From NCBI RefSeq assembly GCF_937616625.2, contig NC_065570.1, positions 5,156,001 through 5,220,000 of the forward strand: DNA of 64,000 nucleotides. Direction: 5' to 3'. Each line of letters starts with the position of its first letter. The first letter of the stretch is position 1. Shown one piece after another: positions 1 through 11,742 of this stretch. Source of the DNA: Mercurialis annua (lineage: Eukaryota > Streptophyta > Magnoliopsida > Malpighiales > Euphorbiaceae). A program made the position numbers and the translations under genes. The notes under the pieces are model-generated. The model saw only the letters and a program-made list of their open reading frames with translations. It made no database searches and had not been told where the DNA came from.

Positions 1-874
1 GATGATGATGATAATGTAGAAGTAAAACATATTTTGAGTCTCACAGAAGACACCTTGATCTCAGAGATTGTAGTCTCGAACGCAAAATCTTCGTCGATTC
101 GGTTAATGGGTTCGCTTATAAGCCATCTGACAGTAAGTACACCAGAAGCTACTTATGCATATGGATTGGAAGGATCAGATTTCTTTAACAGACCTTTGTT
201 CGCATCAAATTTCAGCATAGTTCCTCCTGATCTTGGCAAAGAAACGCCGTATGGTCCTGGAAAAGTATGGAATGATTTGAAGCTCAACGGGTTTTTTCCT
301 GACAGGGGTGAAAAAGATCAGAAAGACTCTGATGAAGAAGAAATAGAAGGTGAAGAGGATGAAAACTATAAGCAGTTAACTGATGCAATGAGCAGAATTT
401 ACACCAGTGCACCGAGCCAATTCACGATCATTGACAGGGTACTTGATCATTTCAAACTTTCGTATTTCCCTCATCTTGAAACAAATAATAGCAAAACGAC
501 ATTTTTTACAAGAACAATAGATTATAAATATAACATTTTGGAATTTCAAAGTCATTTCCATATTCAGAAATAAATCGCTAAAAAATTGGGACTTGATAAG
601 TTTTGGTGTAACACGGTTTTCCATCGCATAATTGCTTCTTCAGTGTGCTAACAAGTGATTGACTTTTTTTCAAAAACAGGGCAGAAGAAACTCAGTTGTG
701 GTAGGAAGAGTTGGATTTGATGAACTATACATGTCTAGTCCAGGATCAAGCCATGAAATGTATGGTATGTATTCATATATATGTGTAGGACAATCAGCAA
801 TGCTCAAACCAGTAATTTTGAGTCCTGGAGATGTATGGAAAGGCGGTCAGCAATTGCATAACCCCAATCTCTGA
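1..874 (+). CDS. PNSB2: PNSB2/NDF2-like chloroplast NDH subunit, 3' part (partial)
   Basis: The last two exons of a gene that begins before the window: 1-438 (open from base 1) and 680-874 (stop TGA). The intron 439-679 starts gtactt and ends aaacag, and the junction joins ATIIDR-type sequence to GRRNSVVVGRVGF in frame. About 210 residues are visible. They have the galactose-mutarotase-like (aldose 1-epimerase) fold sequence and the C-terminal block MYSYICVGQSAMLKP / GDVWKGGQQLHNPNL typical of plant PNSB2 (NDF2), with an acidic linker (residues DSDEEEIEGEEDE) in the middle. The family is a non-catalytic subunit of subcomplex B of the thylakoid NDH complex, needed for cyclic electron flow around photosystem I. 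The Arabidopsis paralogue NDF5 is an alternative identity. The 5' exons and transit peptide lie outside the window. The gene is convergent with its neighbour. Confidence 0.8.
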
Positions 875-1136
875 TAGATGATGTACCCAGACACTTAAAA
901 TAATATTATGTTGGTATAAGGATAACTTTATCGAATGCTAAATGAAGAATAATAATCATAATCGAGCGAAACATCTAAGATTACATTCAAACACCTCGTA
1001 GAAGGAGCAATTACTGAGTTCCACCAACTTAAAGGTTGAAAGAGCTGACTAAATATTGTACAGACAAAAGAACATAGAATTTTAACAGTGACCTATTGCA
1101 GTATCCTAACTGGTTCTTGATACAACGATGGAAGTC
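875..1136. other. Convergent 3' flanks
   Basis: Short space between the stop codons of two convergent genes. It holds their 3' UTRs. No separate feature was seen. Confidence 0.5.
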
Positions 1137-3744
1137 TTAAGTCGGAACAAGATATCTACCTTGATCCTGTCCATCAATCCATAGTAATGACGAAAAAATC
1201 ACAAGAAGAGCGAAGAAGAAGCCGATGATTAACCTGTAAGAATTCTTCCAACGATTCTTTCCACTGCAAAACCTTAACGCAGCATCTTTGTTTCCGTTGC
1301 TAATTTCAGGAGAAACTTGCACGTGGGCATTGACAGGAATATCATCAGTTGATGATACTGATTCAGAGGTATCTTGAAATTGCTCACCACCAGCATATGA
1401 GTTTCTATTCTCTTCATCCTCACAACCTGCATTGTGCTGGAAGCCATTTCTGTTGAACTTCATATTTGGACTATAGATAAAATTCCTTGAACATGGACTT
1501 CTAAACCTTCTACTTTCTTTCTCAGAGAAATCAGAGTCTACATCATTAGGCTCCTGAAGAGAGCGTATAAGCCTTCTTGGTGTTGTGAAGATGCTAATGT
1601 TGTCAGCATTTAAATGAGAGCGTGATCTCTGAAGCACCATTAAAGATAAGCAAATACAAAATATATTAGCAATCAAAAACCACTAGAAAAAAAAATTACA
1701 ATCAGGATATTGTATGTTATGTTTATGCAGTTTTATGTACGTTTACTAGTACTAACACAATCAATGGAACAATGTCAGCATAAAAAAGCAAAGGCAAACG
1801 AGCATTAAAGCCTCTAGTACTCACATGGTCTAAAAATTGGCAACCATTTTTAGCCAAACCTAATGCATAAGGTGATTAAGATGTTAAACTTTTGACACTT
1901 CTCCATTTATGCAATTGAAAACATGTCAGACTGTCAGTGCATTTACCTGAGGACTGGGAGTGGCACTTCTGAGTCCATTTCTTGGAGTTCGGGGTAAGAA
2001 CCCTGAAAAGTCTCCACTATTCTTGCTAAGTTCATGATGTCCAGAATCTCCAGAAAATGCATCATGGATGGGACTTCCGTTAGCCAATTCTGAAAATAAA
2101 CCATCTCTGAGAGAAACGTCCACCCCTCCATTCTCGTAACTCCATAGTTTTCGATTCACACTCCTTCGGTCATACTCCATACTTGGAGAAATCTGAGTAC
2201 TTGAAATAGGTGACTCGGCCAAAGAGTCATATTCAATAAAGGAATCAAGTGTCTGCGATTCAGGAGAAATTGTTCGAGAAGAACTTCCAGAACTAGATAA
2301 AACTCCCCTTCCTCTATTTTCTCTTCTACCAAAGTTTGATCCAGTAGCTGAAACCGGACTCTTTTCATATTTTGATCCTTCATCAGTTGAAATTTTCTTA
2401 GCAGTTTGCAAAGCCTCAAAAGCAGCCCCACTCACATAAGCCATCTGATTTGATTGGCACTTCTCCATTTCCTCAATTATCCGGTCAACCTCGGAAACTA
2501 TGCTTCTAGGATCTAAACATTTCATTAAAAAATTAATCATGTGAATGGCAGACAAACGTTTTTGAGAGTTACCCTCTGCAGCATCAGCATTCAAAATGCG
2601 TAATCCAGATTGTATCAACAATCTTGCATATGCTTCAACTATTAAAGCATTATGCTTGGCCAAAGCCATTACCAAGCCCATGTGTGAATTAGTCTGCGTG
2701 GACTTATTCTCTAAAGCAACAGTTACATTCTGACAAACCCTATTCACCATCTCATCTGAAGCAAATCGCCAATTATCCGAGTCCACAAGTGCCTTTAAGC
2801 AAAGGGCAGCCCCAGACGCAAGGCTTTCCTGTGAGCCAAAGAGAACTTCTGAAAGAGGCTTACAGAGAGAGTGAATTATCTGCCTCTTCTTGTCCTCAGG
2901 GCTTGTAGGGTCAATTCCATATCTTGCAATTGCTGGCACTACTTTTGAACATGCTTGTTGCAGTGGAAAAGAACCTCCACTTGACTCTAAGGTCTTGATA
3001 ACAGTAGCCATGATGCTATCTAACTGAGCAACGATTTTAACTCCATGGACACGGGCAAGAACTTCATACAGCGAAATGGTGTATTCTCCGGACAAAGAAC
3101 CGGTTTCTTTGGTTTCAGAAACTTGAGCAAGAAAGATCGGTATAGCCTTAGAATCCAAGTCCTTCACATACGATTTCAAAGCCTGCATTGCTGATCTACG
3201 ACTTTCAGCGTCTTTATCAAGATTCGCCAATTCTCTCCGCAAAATTGGGCTGAGATTTCTACTCACTTTTGACCTGAAAACAATCATTTGAAACAATTTA
3301 CCGAGATGATCAGCAAATACAGTCTTCACATACCGATTATTAATGCCATATTTACAAAATATGCTGTCTTTATGTATGACTTACTAAATTAAAGATGCAT
3401 ACTTCAATTGAAACTATTACAATTAACACAAGTATATGTTAATTCTAAATCCTAAACCTTATAACTGCAACAAAATGCAAATAACATTTCAATTTAATAA
3501 TTCATAAATTTAACAAATAAATGTAAACAACTTTATATCTGCAATAAAAATGAAAAACTAGATTTAGAATTAAAGTTCATAAATTTAACAATTTTTTCTA
3601 TAAAAAAAGTGTTGCTTTATGTGAACAAAAATCTTAATTTTTCTTATATGCATAACAAATTCCCATTCCTATATACCTAAATAACCAATAACTATACACA
3701 AGTAATTAAAATTTGTGAAGAAACATAAAAAAAAAAACTCACAT
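1137..3744 (-). CDS. SINE1: SINE1/SINE2-like ARM-repeat KASH protein of the nuclear envelope
   Basis: Three coding pieces on the minus strand: AT of the start codon at 3744-3743; 3273-1947; 1628-1137. Introns are 3742-3274 (gtgagt...ttttcag) and 1946-1629 (gtaaat...gcttcag). The product is 606 aa, close to the Arabidopsis family. The N-terminus (MSKVSRNLSPILRRELANL, then KSYVKDLDSKAIPIF) is the conserved ARM/HEAT region of SINE1/2. The middle is Ser-rich and low complexity. Near the C-terminus is one membrane segment (LIIGFFFALLVIFSSLLWI), followed by a short tail ending in LVPT. That xVPT end is the plant KASH motif that inserts into SUN-domain trimers across the nuclear envelope, while the ARM part faces the cytoplasm and is linked to actin in SINE1. 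SINE1 versus SINE2 cannot be decided here. A start at ATG 3329 would stay open but reads through the probable intron. Confidence 0.85.
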
Positions 3745-6086
3745 TTTTAAAGCTAAATGTATCTCTTTTGCTATTCCTGACTAGCAGAATCCAAAAATGG
3801 TCAAATCTTGAGTTCAAGAAACTGAAAACACATAAAGATACAATCTTTCTGAATGTGTATAAGAATTGGAGTGGTGGGTTGTTTAGGGTTTTGAATTGGG
3901 TACTTGATTTCAGTATTCAAAAGAACAAATTTTTCATAAATACAAAAATCCCTACTTTTTTGAAGTGCTGTCTTAAGGATATTTTTTTCCTTTTCTGGAT
4001 TTTGTTTCTATGTTTTGTATTTTTGTGGAGAGGGAAACAAAATTGCTTTGTATTTCAAATCTTTATTTGAAATTCCGCCGCTGTCCTTTCTCTATTAGGC
4101 TCCAACTACATTTAAGTCTGTTCGGACAATTTTAACCTTTATTTTTTGTCTTGCAATACAAAATCAACTGAGAATAATGTCTTTTATCGAATACAATTCT
4201 TATTTATAGAATATAGTATTAATTATTTTCGTACATTTAAAAACACTGATGCACTTCATATATTATGAAGATCAAGTATAATTATTTTAAAAAATAAATA
4301 ATACAATAAAAAAATTGGCTCAACTATTAAATTTTTTAAACATTATATATAAATGAAGAAATGTAATTCATTAATAGCACCAATTTATTTTTAAGAAATT
4401 ATTATCTAAAATTATATATAGTTTAGTTCAAATTTTATAATTTATCATTTTAAACTAAAATTTCTTCTTATTAAATTCGTAATATGTATTGTTGTTATAT
4501 AAGAAAATAAATTTTTATATAACAAAATAAATTTTTTATATAGCTAGAAATAATAAACTAGTAAATATGATACTAAAAATGCAGTTGGATTTTGAGAAAA
4601 ACTTTTAGTGTCAATATGGAGTTGAAGTCAATTAATTTGGAGTTGAATGTGATAAATCACAATTTTTAAAATTCAAATCAAGAAATAAAAAATCTTACTA
4701 CTTGAACCAATAAATGTTGTATTTTGATTGTATAAATGCATCCTAAACCATGTTTACATTGTTGATCATTTATTTTATTTATTTGTGTAACTCTTGTAAA
4801 TTTCAATCAATAATTAATGAAATTTATCCATATAATTTTGGATATTTAATATAATTAAAATGAAGTGGCTAATGTCCCTCCTCTTACATGTTTGTTTAAT
4901 AGATAGAGGGTACTTTGGTCAAGCTCAGTGCCATTTGTGAATCGGACAAAACAAATCATTGAGTTGCGTGCCGTTAGTATTTCACGAGGTTTTCACTTTC
5001 AAATTTCAATAAACATAAACAACTCAAGGACAGTTTCGTCATTTCAGTAATAACTTGTCTTAACTCTTAATATTATTGGCATCAAAAGGAAAAGAATTTT
5101 AGCAGTTCCCGCTCACTTTTGATTTCAAATACCATAGAAACATCTCATGAAATTGAAATAAACTCCAATTTTTTCAGGCATAAATTTCAGCAGTTTTAGC
5201 TACCGTATAATCAATCCGCTTAAGTCGAAATATTTGACTAATCAATTTGATTTGATAATTAATCTGAATAGCTTAAATCTAGTTCGATTCAATTGACATC
5301 AAACTGATTTCAGATAAAAATTTAATTCAAACTCAACTAACTCACATGTTGCATTAGTTCGATTACATCCCTAGTTTTATCTATCTAATTCATTTATTAT
5401 GAGATCCGACAATTTTGCAAAATAACAAGGATGAGCAAGGGTGGAACTATCCTTAAATTAGGGTAGGTTGCAGTCCCGACTGGGATCAAATTTTTATAAA
5501 TAGACATAAAAAATTTAAAAATAGAAATAGGTTTATATTGAATTCGGGGCTACACAAAGATTAAGTCCGGGCTGACATAAAACTAAAGGTGAATTGAAAG
5601 TTAAGTCCATGCTAAAAAAACACAATATGAAGATAATAATTTTCTAATGTTTTCACACGAGATATATGGATTAGAACAAGTTGCTTGTCAAGAAGATGAA
5701 ATGATGGTCCAATTACATAAAGATAAAGTGATAAAGCTATCGTTTTATCCAAAAATTTAAAATAATGTGCCAAGATCGAAACATCTAGAAGATATTAGTA
5801 GCAAAATGGAATAAATGGAACTTACCATTATATACATCTTTGTTTCCACAACTACACACTTCACACACCTATAGGGTGTTAAAAATAGATAAGTTATCCT
5901 GAAAAAAGCAATGCCATTTTGCTAAAAGTTCAGATAAAGATGCTCGGGTGAACTAAAATCGAAGAGTATAGACCAAGGAAAACAAAATTTGGCTCTACTA
6001 GATCGATCATAACAATTTAGAGCCAACGCGATGGAGCAACTTTGGACAATAACAGAAATTATGAAATACATACATGCACATAAATA
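3745..6086. other. Divergence-free intergenic DNA, SINE1-like 5' UTR and promoter side
   Basis: The first 300 or so bases are the likely 5' UTR and promoter of the SINE1-like gene (minus strand). The rest is strongly A+T-rich with short homopolymers and no conserved coding signal. About 5190-5370 has the repetitive AATC/GATT wording of degraded transposon DNA, but no ends were found. Confidence 0.4.
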
Positions 6087-9000
6087 TCATTGAGATTGTG
6101 GCTGCAGTCTGCAAGTTGGACAATACCATTTTCCCTTGAATCTTGTCTCTGGGGTCAGACCAACACATGCATAATGGAACCATTCGCCTCCTTGGCACTG
6201 TAATGGACAATCGGTGCGTTAACCCAAAATGCACGCAAAATAGGTAACGCATATAATGAACAAAAACTACATCTTGATATTAGATTTAAAGGCTAGACCT
6301 AATCATAATTCCAAGACTGAAACTAGCATCCATACACGTTGCATTGAGTTGTAGCATTCAGATTTCAGATCATCCCTACCATTAAAATTATCTAAAATCT
6401 TCTACAAACATTCAAATTTACAGTACAAACTAGAACAGGCTTATTAAGTAAAAAACTTCTAAGATGCTCAAGCAAAAAACTTCACCGAGTTTTAGGAGAA
6501 GTAAAAGATACTCACATTTTCATTATCACAGGCAATCATATCTCCAAAGGACACCTAAAACAATTACAATAAATAAAGTGGTAGTTAGTAATTTACCAGA
6601 ATGTTTATGGTAACTGAATTACTTGCACAAGAACTGTTCAGTAGCATTAACTCTGAAACTGCAATAATAGCATAAATAACAGAACCTGATGGCAAACGCA
6701 GTATGTAGGTTCATTTGGATCAATGGGCTGATCTACATCAGCAGGGATAGAGAAATCCTTCTTACTTCCAGGAGGAGGCATGAGCTCAAAATCTTTGTCA
6801 CGTTCTCGATCCCACTCCCTCTCCCTGTACTCAATCCTTTTTGATTGAGGTGTTCCATAAAAGGATTTACGCTTTTCTAGCTTAGGGACTATTATGGGTT
6901 GCGGGGGAAGAATTGCTGGCTCATCTGGTGATATTTTGCCCTCTATTCAGACAAAGGAAGTAAAACATAAACGTTATTAGCAATTGAACATGAGAAATTA
7001 ATTAAGCCGCTTGAACAATTAATTTCTGCAGATTACAAAAACATAAAGACAATGAGAAATTGAACATTTTACCTACTATTGAACAACTAAGTTAAGGAAA
7101 AATCAAATATTGTCGCTTCATATAGCAGATCATACTGACAAAATGTATGTGAATTAAACAGATTAATCAGTTTTCTATTTTGCTACTTTTAAATTGGAAC
7201 GGGACTTATTTGAAGCTTAAGCATCAATAAGCTCACTAAGTATGGGCCTGTTCCAGGATTTAGAGTTCCAAGAAGTGACCATAAAATTAAAAAATCTCCA
7301 TGCATCCAACATACCAAGCTTCAAGTCTTCTGAAAAGTAATTTAGATCCTCATCCAGACGTTTTATATGGCTGTCTATCTGCAATTAAAATAAAGAAGAC
7401 AAATTAAGCTGCAGGAGGTTTATGAACGCCCAAACTACTTAAGCTGTAGGTTAAACTGAACATACATAGCTGTTTTAGATAACATAACATTGATGGGTTG
7501 TCTTTTACTAATGATGGATAGTACTACTATTAGTCTACTACATTCTCTTAGGTCTTATAGAAGCATAGGAGTTAGTTAGACCACATAGGATATGTATAAA
7601 GAACGTATTCAGCTGAAAATAGCAATGAAAAAAGTGAAACCAAATGATGAACCATTTGAAGTTGGCTTATGAATACTAACAAACAAGAAGAAAGGTGAGC
7701 AAAAAATGACACTGTCTAGAATAACTCTGAAAGTCAAGAGTACTCTATTAGGCTTGTAAATTCGCTAGCAAGTAGTGTATATATGTTGCTATAAGACTTT
7801 TGGAGTAAACAGTATATACGCAATAAGAAGACATCATGCAGTACACTGCAACAGCCAAAGTAGGAACAGAAAAGAACCCAAGTTTCAGTGGCCATGTAAG
7901 ACGCTTATAAGAAGTCTGGATTTAAAAGCAGAAATGACTGCTATGCTATCTGTCATCAACTAAGGATGAACTTATAAAATTTAGCTATGCTAGTTTAGGC
8001 ACCCAGAAGTGAAAATTTAGTAAGTGAAGCCTTGGAATGATACTCCTCCATATTAAGGAAAGAAGAGCTGCTAATCTTTTCATGAAGATGGTGCATTAAC
8101 CACTTACTATAGTGATCAGAAATAATTTGCCTGCTTCGCCAAGGAATTTTGAGTTCCCATGCTAACATAAAAAGTTTAGACCTTAGCAGAACTATTATTC
8201 AATCTTTTCTAAAAATATATGGCCTTTGCCCCTATCAGTGAAAACCTTGTGATCCTATAACCCACTATCGAGAATCTCAATCTCATAAAATAGGAAAACA
8301 TGATGTCATAAGAGTAACTTACAAAAGCTTTACATTATAGTAAATGGCTAAAATAGTTGATATTGACCTAATCAGATACCACAGATCAATGCAAACTACA
8401 TATCTCAATATAACCAGATGCTCTAATCATGTGGCAGAGATTTCTATTAAGAATACTGCTGCATAAAATCTATAATTTGGCAAAAGACCTCAAAAATAAT
8501 ATGCTACTCTGTCATCTACTTACAGATACAACATGTAATGCATCAGTTTATCTCTAAACCCTAGGCTACATTCCTCAAATTAATTATAGCCCAATCAATA
8601 AAAAAATAATGCATTACTATCGAATGCATCATGTCTAAATGAAAAGAATATGACTAAAATACTTATTCCAACCATAGTATAGTATTGCATACAACAAGCT
8701 CCGCAAGGTCAGAGAAGTTCAAACTGAATCTTGAAATATAATTATACAAACTAATTACACGCACTAATTAGTACAGAAGATGCTTACAAGGTCATGTGAT
8801 TGCCGCGCCAACAGAACCTTCTCGGTACACAAACTCAATGCACTATCTTGATTAGTCTCAATATCTTTCTTCATTCTCTCTATAGCATCATCCTCTTCGT
8901 TTATACCATTATAATGATAATTACTACCATTCCCCTTCTTCGAGCTTTGTGCCAATCCTAAACAATACTTAGTTTGCTGCCTACTTTGGTTTATCATCGC

Positions 9001-9401
9001 TTCGATCCACACAACAGAACATATTCAAAAATAGAAAATGCACAATTAGACATAGCCAAGATTATCAAAACGCATAAATTGTTATCGATAGTCACCAATT
9101 TTTTTTTTTTCAAAAAAACAAAAATTGGCAATGCATAAAGTGTGAAAACTCTGAAACCCTAAGACACTGAGGAAATTACAATGGGACCGTTCATCCAGTT
9201 CTCTGATAGTGTTGAGAAGTCTTTGAAGCTCAGCTGGTAATGTACTTGCATCTGTTCAAAATTTCAAATAAAGGAAATTTGCAATCTATTAAAACTCCAA
9301 AAAAAATTGAAAAAGGGAACAAATAATGCAATTGAAATGAAATTGATGAAATTACACTCTAGGTAATCGTCGACGTAGACTCCGGTTCGTGCAATTGCCA
9401 T
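6087..9401 (-). CDS. ING2: ING2-like PHD-finger histone-mark reader
   Basis: Seven minus-strand exons rebuilt with GT-AG junctions: 9401-9356, 9251-9180, 8999-8788, 7378-7315, 6942-6686, 6554-6516, 6197-6087. Phases agree throughout and give 266 aa, near the 262 aa I recall for Arabidopsis ING2. The protein opens [18 protein letters not shown], has the helical ING domain (residues about 10-130, including [14 protein letters not shown] and [13 protein letters not shown]), a basic linker with a WDRERD stretch, and a C-terminal Cys4-His-Cys3 PHD finger (about 210-258: [39 protein letters not shown]). ING PHD fingers bind H3K4me2/3 and recruit histone acetyltransferase complexes such as NuA4 in the nucleus. 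The PHD finger is spread over three small exons, one of only 39 nt. Intron 3-4 is the longest (about 1.4 kb) and shows no gene inside. Confidence 0.93.
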
Positions 9402-10198
9402 TATTGCGATTAATTTTTTGGATTTTTTTCGTTCTAGGGTTTCAATGTGAGGTCGTTTTGTGTGCCGAAGGTAGAAGAAGGACTAAAACGATGTCGCTTA
9501 GGTTTGGAAATATTGTGATGTTTTTTTGGGGGAAATTTCCTTAATTGGGCGAACTGACAGTTAAGGGGATTTTGACCGTTGGCGAGGGGGCCTATTCTTT
9601 TGGAATAAGTACAGTAGGTGCTTGAATTCTATAAAGTATACTAAATTAGTTCCTGGACTATATCAATTAGCCAGATCGGTTATTTAACTTTTTTTTTTAA
9701 AATGTATTAATATACTAGTAGCATTTTTATATACATTTAAACCTCATAAAAATGTTATCAGAATAATCTTACTTTGATTAGAGTAAGCTGCAGTTTTATA
9801 ATCTTACTCGGATTTCAACTTTGTCCCTTGTGTGGAAAATTAAATGAGAGAATTAAGGATGAGAACTTTTTTAAAAAAATGTAAGCACTTGATGATACTT
9901 TTGATTTGTGTATTTTGATCCTTTAAAATAGCTCAGTCCAAAATTACAGTGAATTGATAAAGTTTTGTTATGAGTAAGTGACTTGATGATAGTATATTTT
10001 AATAAGTGAATTTACATGATTATTATTTGTTAGAAATAGAATAACATTTTTTTTTGTTAATAGATTAACATTCTTAGATAAACTAAAAACAGATATAATT
10101 AAGCACTTCTAATCCCATTACCAAAACATGATTAAGGAGACAAAACAACAAAATTAGAACATTTACACCTAATTACACAAACGAAATAAAAAACAAGA
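9402..10198. other. ING2-like promoter and 3' flank of the small gene
   Basis: The first part is the 5' UTR and promoter of the ING2-like gene (minus strand). It continues into A+T-rich DNA and the 3' flank of the next minus-strand gene. No TATA box placed well for the ING2-like start and no repeats with clear ends were found. Confidence 0.35.
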
Positions 10199-10657
10199 TC
10201 AAGAACCCTCATCAGCCATATCTTTCAGATCAAATTCCTTGCTTATCAACTCATAAATCCTGTCGGTCTCTTCTTGACTCAAACAATCAGTCTTCAAAAC
10301 ACCCAGCTCCACCAGTAACGCAAACCCTTCACCCACCCCATGCAGCCGCCACCGCGAATCGACAGCCTCCGCAAGCTTCTCCGTCAGATAATCAACAACA
10401 CCCGATTCAAGATTCAACGTCTCAAGAGCATGCTTCAAACTCAACGTCTCAAGAAAAACCAGAGGAATCTTGAGCGAGCTTCGCTGTTCTGGGAGTGTAA
10501 CATCGTCCACAATGATCATGTCGTCGTCGGATATGTCCGACGGACACAAGAGTTGGTATCTGAATAGAATGTGGAACTCAATATCCAACGTTGGAACTGT
10601 GGTTTCCACGTGATGATCGTCGTGGATGTTCAAGATCAAGCTTACGTTACTCGTCAT
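10199..10657 (-). CDS. Small intronless gene, acidic 152-aa protein of unknown function
   Basis: Uninterrupted minus-strand frame with ATG in a good context. I do not recognise the family. The protein is acidic, with a DDHH segment near residue 14, a DISDDDMIIVDDV acidic run near residue 42, a leucine-rich stretch about 65-105 that looks helical, and a C-terminal half that could be an EF-hand-free helical bundle. There is no signal peptide, membrane segment or zinc motif. Support for a real gene: codon use is protein-like, a TATA box lies 120 bp upstream, and G+C is higher than in the flanks. A truncated regulator, for example one that has lost a RING domain, is possible but not shown. It may be lineage-specific. 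Confidence 0.55.
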   Translation of the reverse strand: MTSNVSLILNIHDDHHVETTVPTLDIEFHILFRYQLLCPSDISDDDMIIVDDVTLPEQRSSLKIPLVFLETLSLKHALETLNLESGVVDYLTEKLAEAVDSRWRLHGVGEGFALLVELGVLKTDCLSQEETDRIYELISKEFDLKDMADEGS

Positions 10658-10678
10658 TGGGTATACGCTGATAAGTTT

Positions 10679-10766
10679 TGGTTTGAAAGGTTTTAATGGA
10701 GTTTTAGGGTTTAGTTTGGTGTTGAAGTTTCGTTTGAAAGGTAGTAATGGGGTTTGAGGGTTTAGG
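10679..10766. repeat. Two imperfect direct repeats in the leader of the small gene
   Basis: The wording GTTTGAAAGGTTTTAATGG followed by GTTTTAGGGTTTAG recurs about 50 bp later as GTTTGAAAGGTAGTAATGG followed by GTTTGAGGGTTTAG. It lies between the start codon and the TATA box of the minus-strand gene, so it would be transcribed as leader. Confidence 0.55.
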
Positions 10767-10775
10767 TCAAGTCTA

Positions 10776-10783
10776 ATTTATAG
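10776..10783 (-). promoter_or_regulatory. TATA box of the small intronless gene
   Basis: CTATAAAT on the minus strand, about 120 bp before the ATG. Transcription would begin some 30 bp downstream and give a leader of about 90 nt. Confidence 0.5.
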
Positions 10784-10983
10784 ACACGCAAACCTTAAAC
10801 TGGAACACTTGTGTTTTCAATAAGGAAGTCCGAATCCTAATCGGAACTGGAAAAAGATATTACTACTCAGTTAATTTTTATTGATTTTATTTGTATATTT
10901 GTATTTATCACAAAATTATTTTTAGTGCTAGATTAGATTAGGATTTAATACTTGTTTTGCACTCAAAGTTTGGATTTGGTTGC

Positions 10984-11141
10984 GGCTTGATATCGCTTAA
11001 ACAAGGTCTCGGGTTCGAGTCCTTGTGAATGCAAAAAATTCCCGCTGGTAGACTCACCCACCATGCCAGGTGCGCGACGCGGGTCAGATCCGGATTAGTC
11101 AGGGCGAAGCCTTGGAAACCGGATGGGCTTACCAAAAAAAA
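10984..11141 (+). mobile_element. tRNA-derived SINE, copy 1 (5'-truncated)
   Basis: Pol III box-B-like GGGTTCGAGTCC at about 11011, a conserved body (GCCAGGTGCGCGACGCGGGT, then GTCAGGGCGAAGCCTTGG) and an A-rich end. It is bounded by a near-perfect 19-bp target-site duplication, AAAGTTTGGATTTGGTTGC at 10965-10983 and with one change at 11142-11160. Copies 2 and 3 start about 30 bp further upstream, so this copy has lost the box-A end. I cannot name the family. Confidence 0.85.
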
Positions 11142-11160
11142 AAAGTTTGGACTTGGTTGC

Positions 11161-11742
11161 ATTAAATAGGAAAAGACTGTAAACACTCTAATAATACTTT
11201 TGTTTATGTATTTTCTTTAATTAACAGATGAAAATAAACTCTTTTCACAAAGCGATTTTAGTTAATTTTATTGTTTTCAATTTATTTTATAATTGTGCTT
11301 GAGTTTGATCCCCAAGTAAAAACAAAAGAGTTTGAAGAAAGAATTGAATAAAAACACGACCAAAAGCATCCAAACTTGAAAATTAAAGTAATTCCTCATT
11401 TTTAAGTTAATTGAAGTTTTATTGTAAGAGAGGTTTTAATTAAACAAAACTCAAATATGAAAAGAAAAATAATATTTTAAAAAATTTATGAAAACAAAAG
11501 TATTTCAGATAAATTTTATGGAAATAATAATAATTCACCGTTATATTTTTTTTGACAATATTAACCGTTATATATTTACAACTAAAATTAATTTTAAATT
11601 GCGTGTATAATAATTGTGTTAATAATTAGAGATGCTATACTAAATAAAAAAAAATATACAATTATATTCATACATTTCATTACCAAATTTTATAAAAATT
11701 AAACCGTTTGTAAGATGGTTTAGAATTTGTCCTTTGAAATCC
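11161..11742. other. PPR gene promoter side
   Basis: A+T-rich DNA with no coding signal. It must contain the promoter and 5' UTR of the downstream PPR gene, but no well-placed TATA box stands out. Confidence 0.35.

Noticed and set aside
3768..4070. 100-codon plus-strand open frame
   Set aside because: Lies in the likely 5' UTR/promoter of the minus-strand SINE1-like gene, is Phe/Leu-rich from A+T-rich DNA and has no domain.
6007..6252. 81-codon minus-strand open frame
   Set aside because: Covers the last ING2-like exon in the wrong frame; the correct frame gives the PHD finger end.
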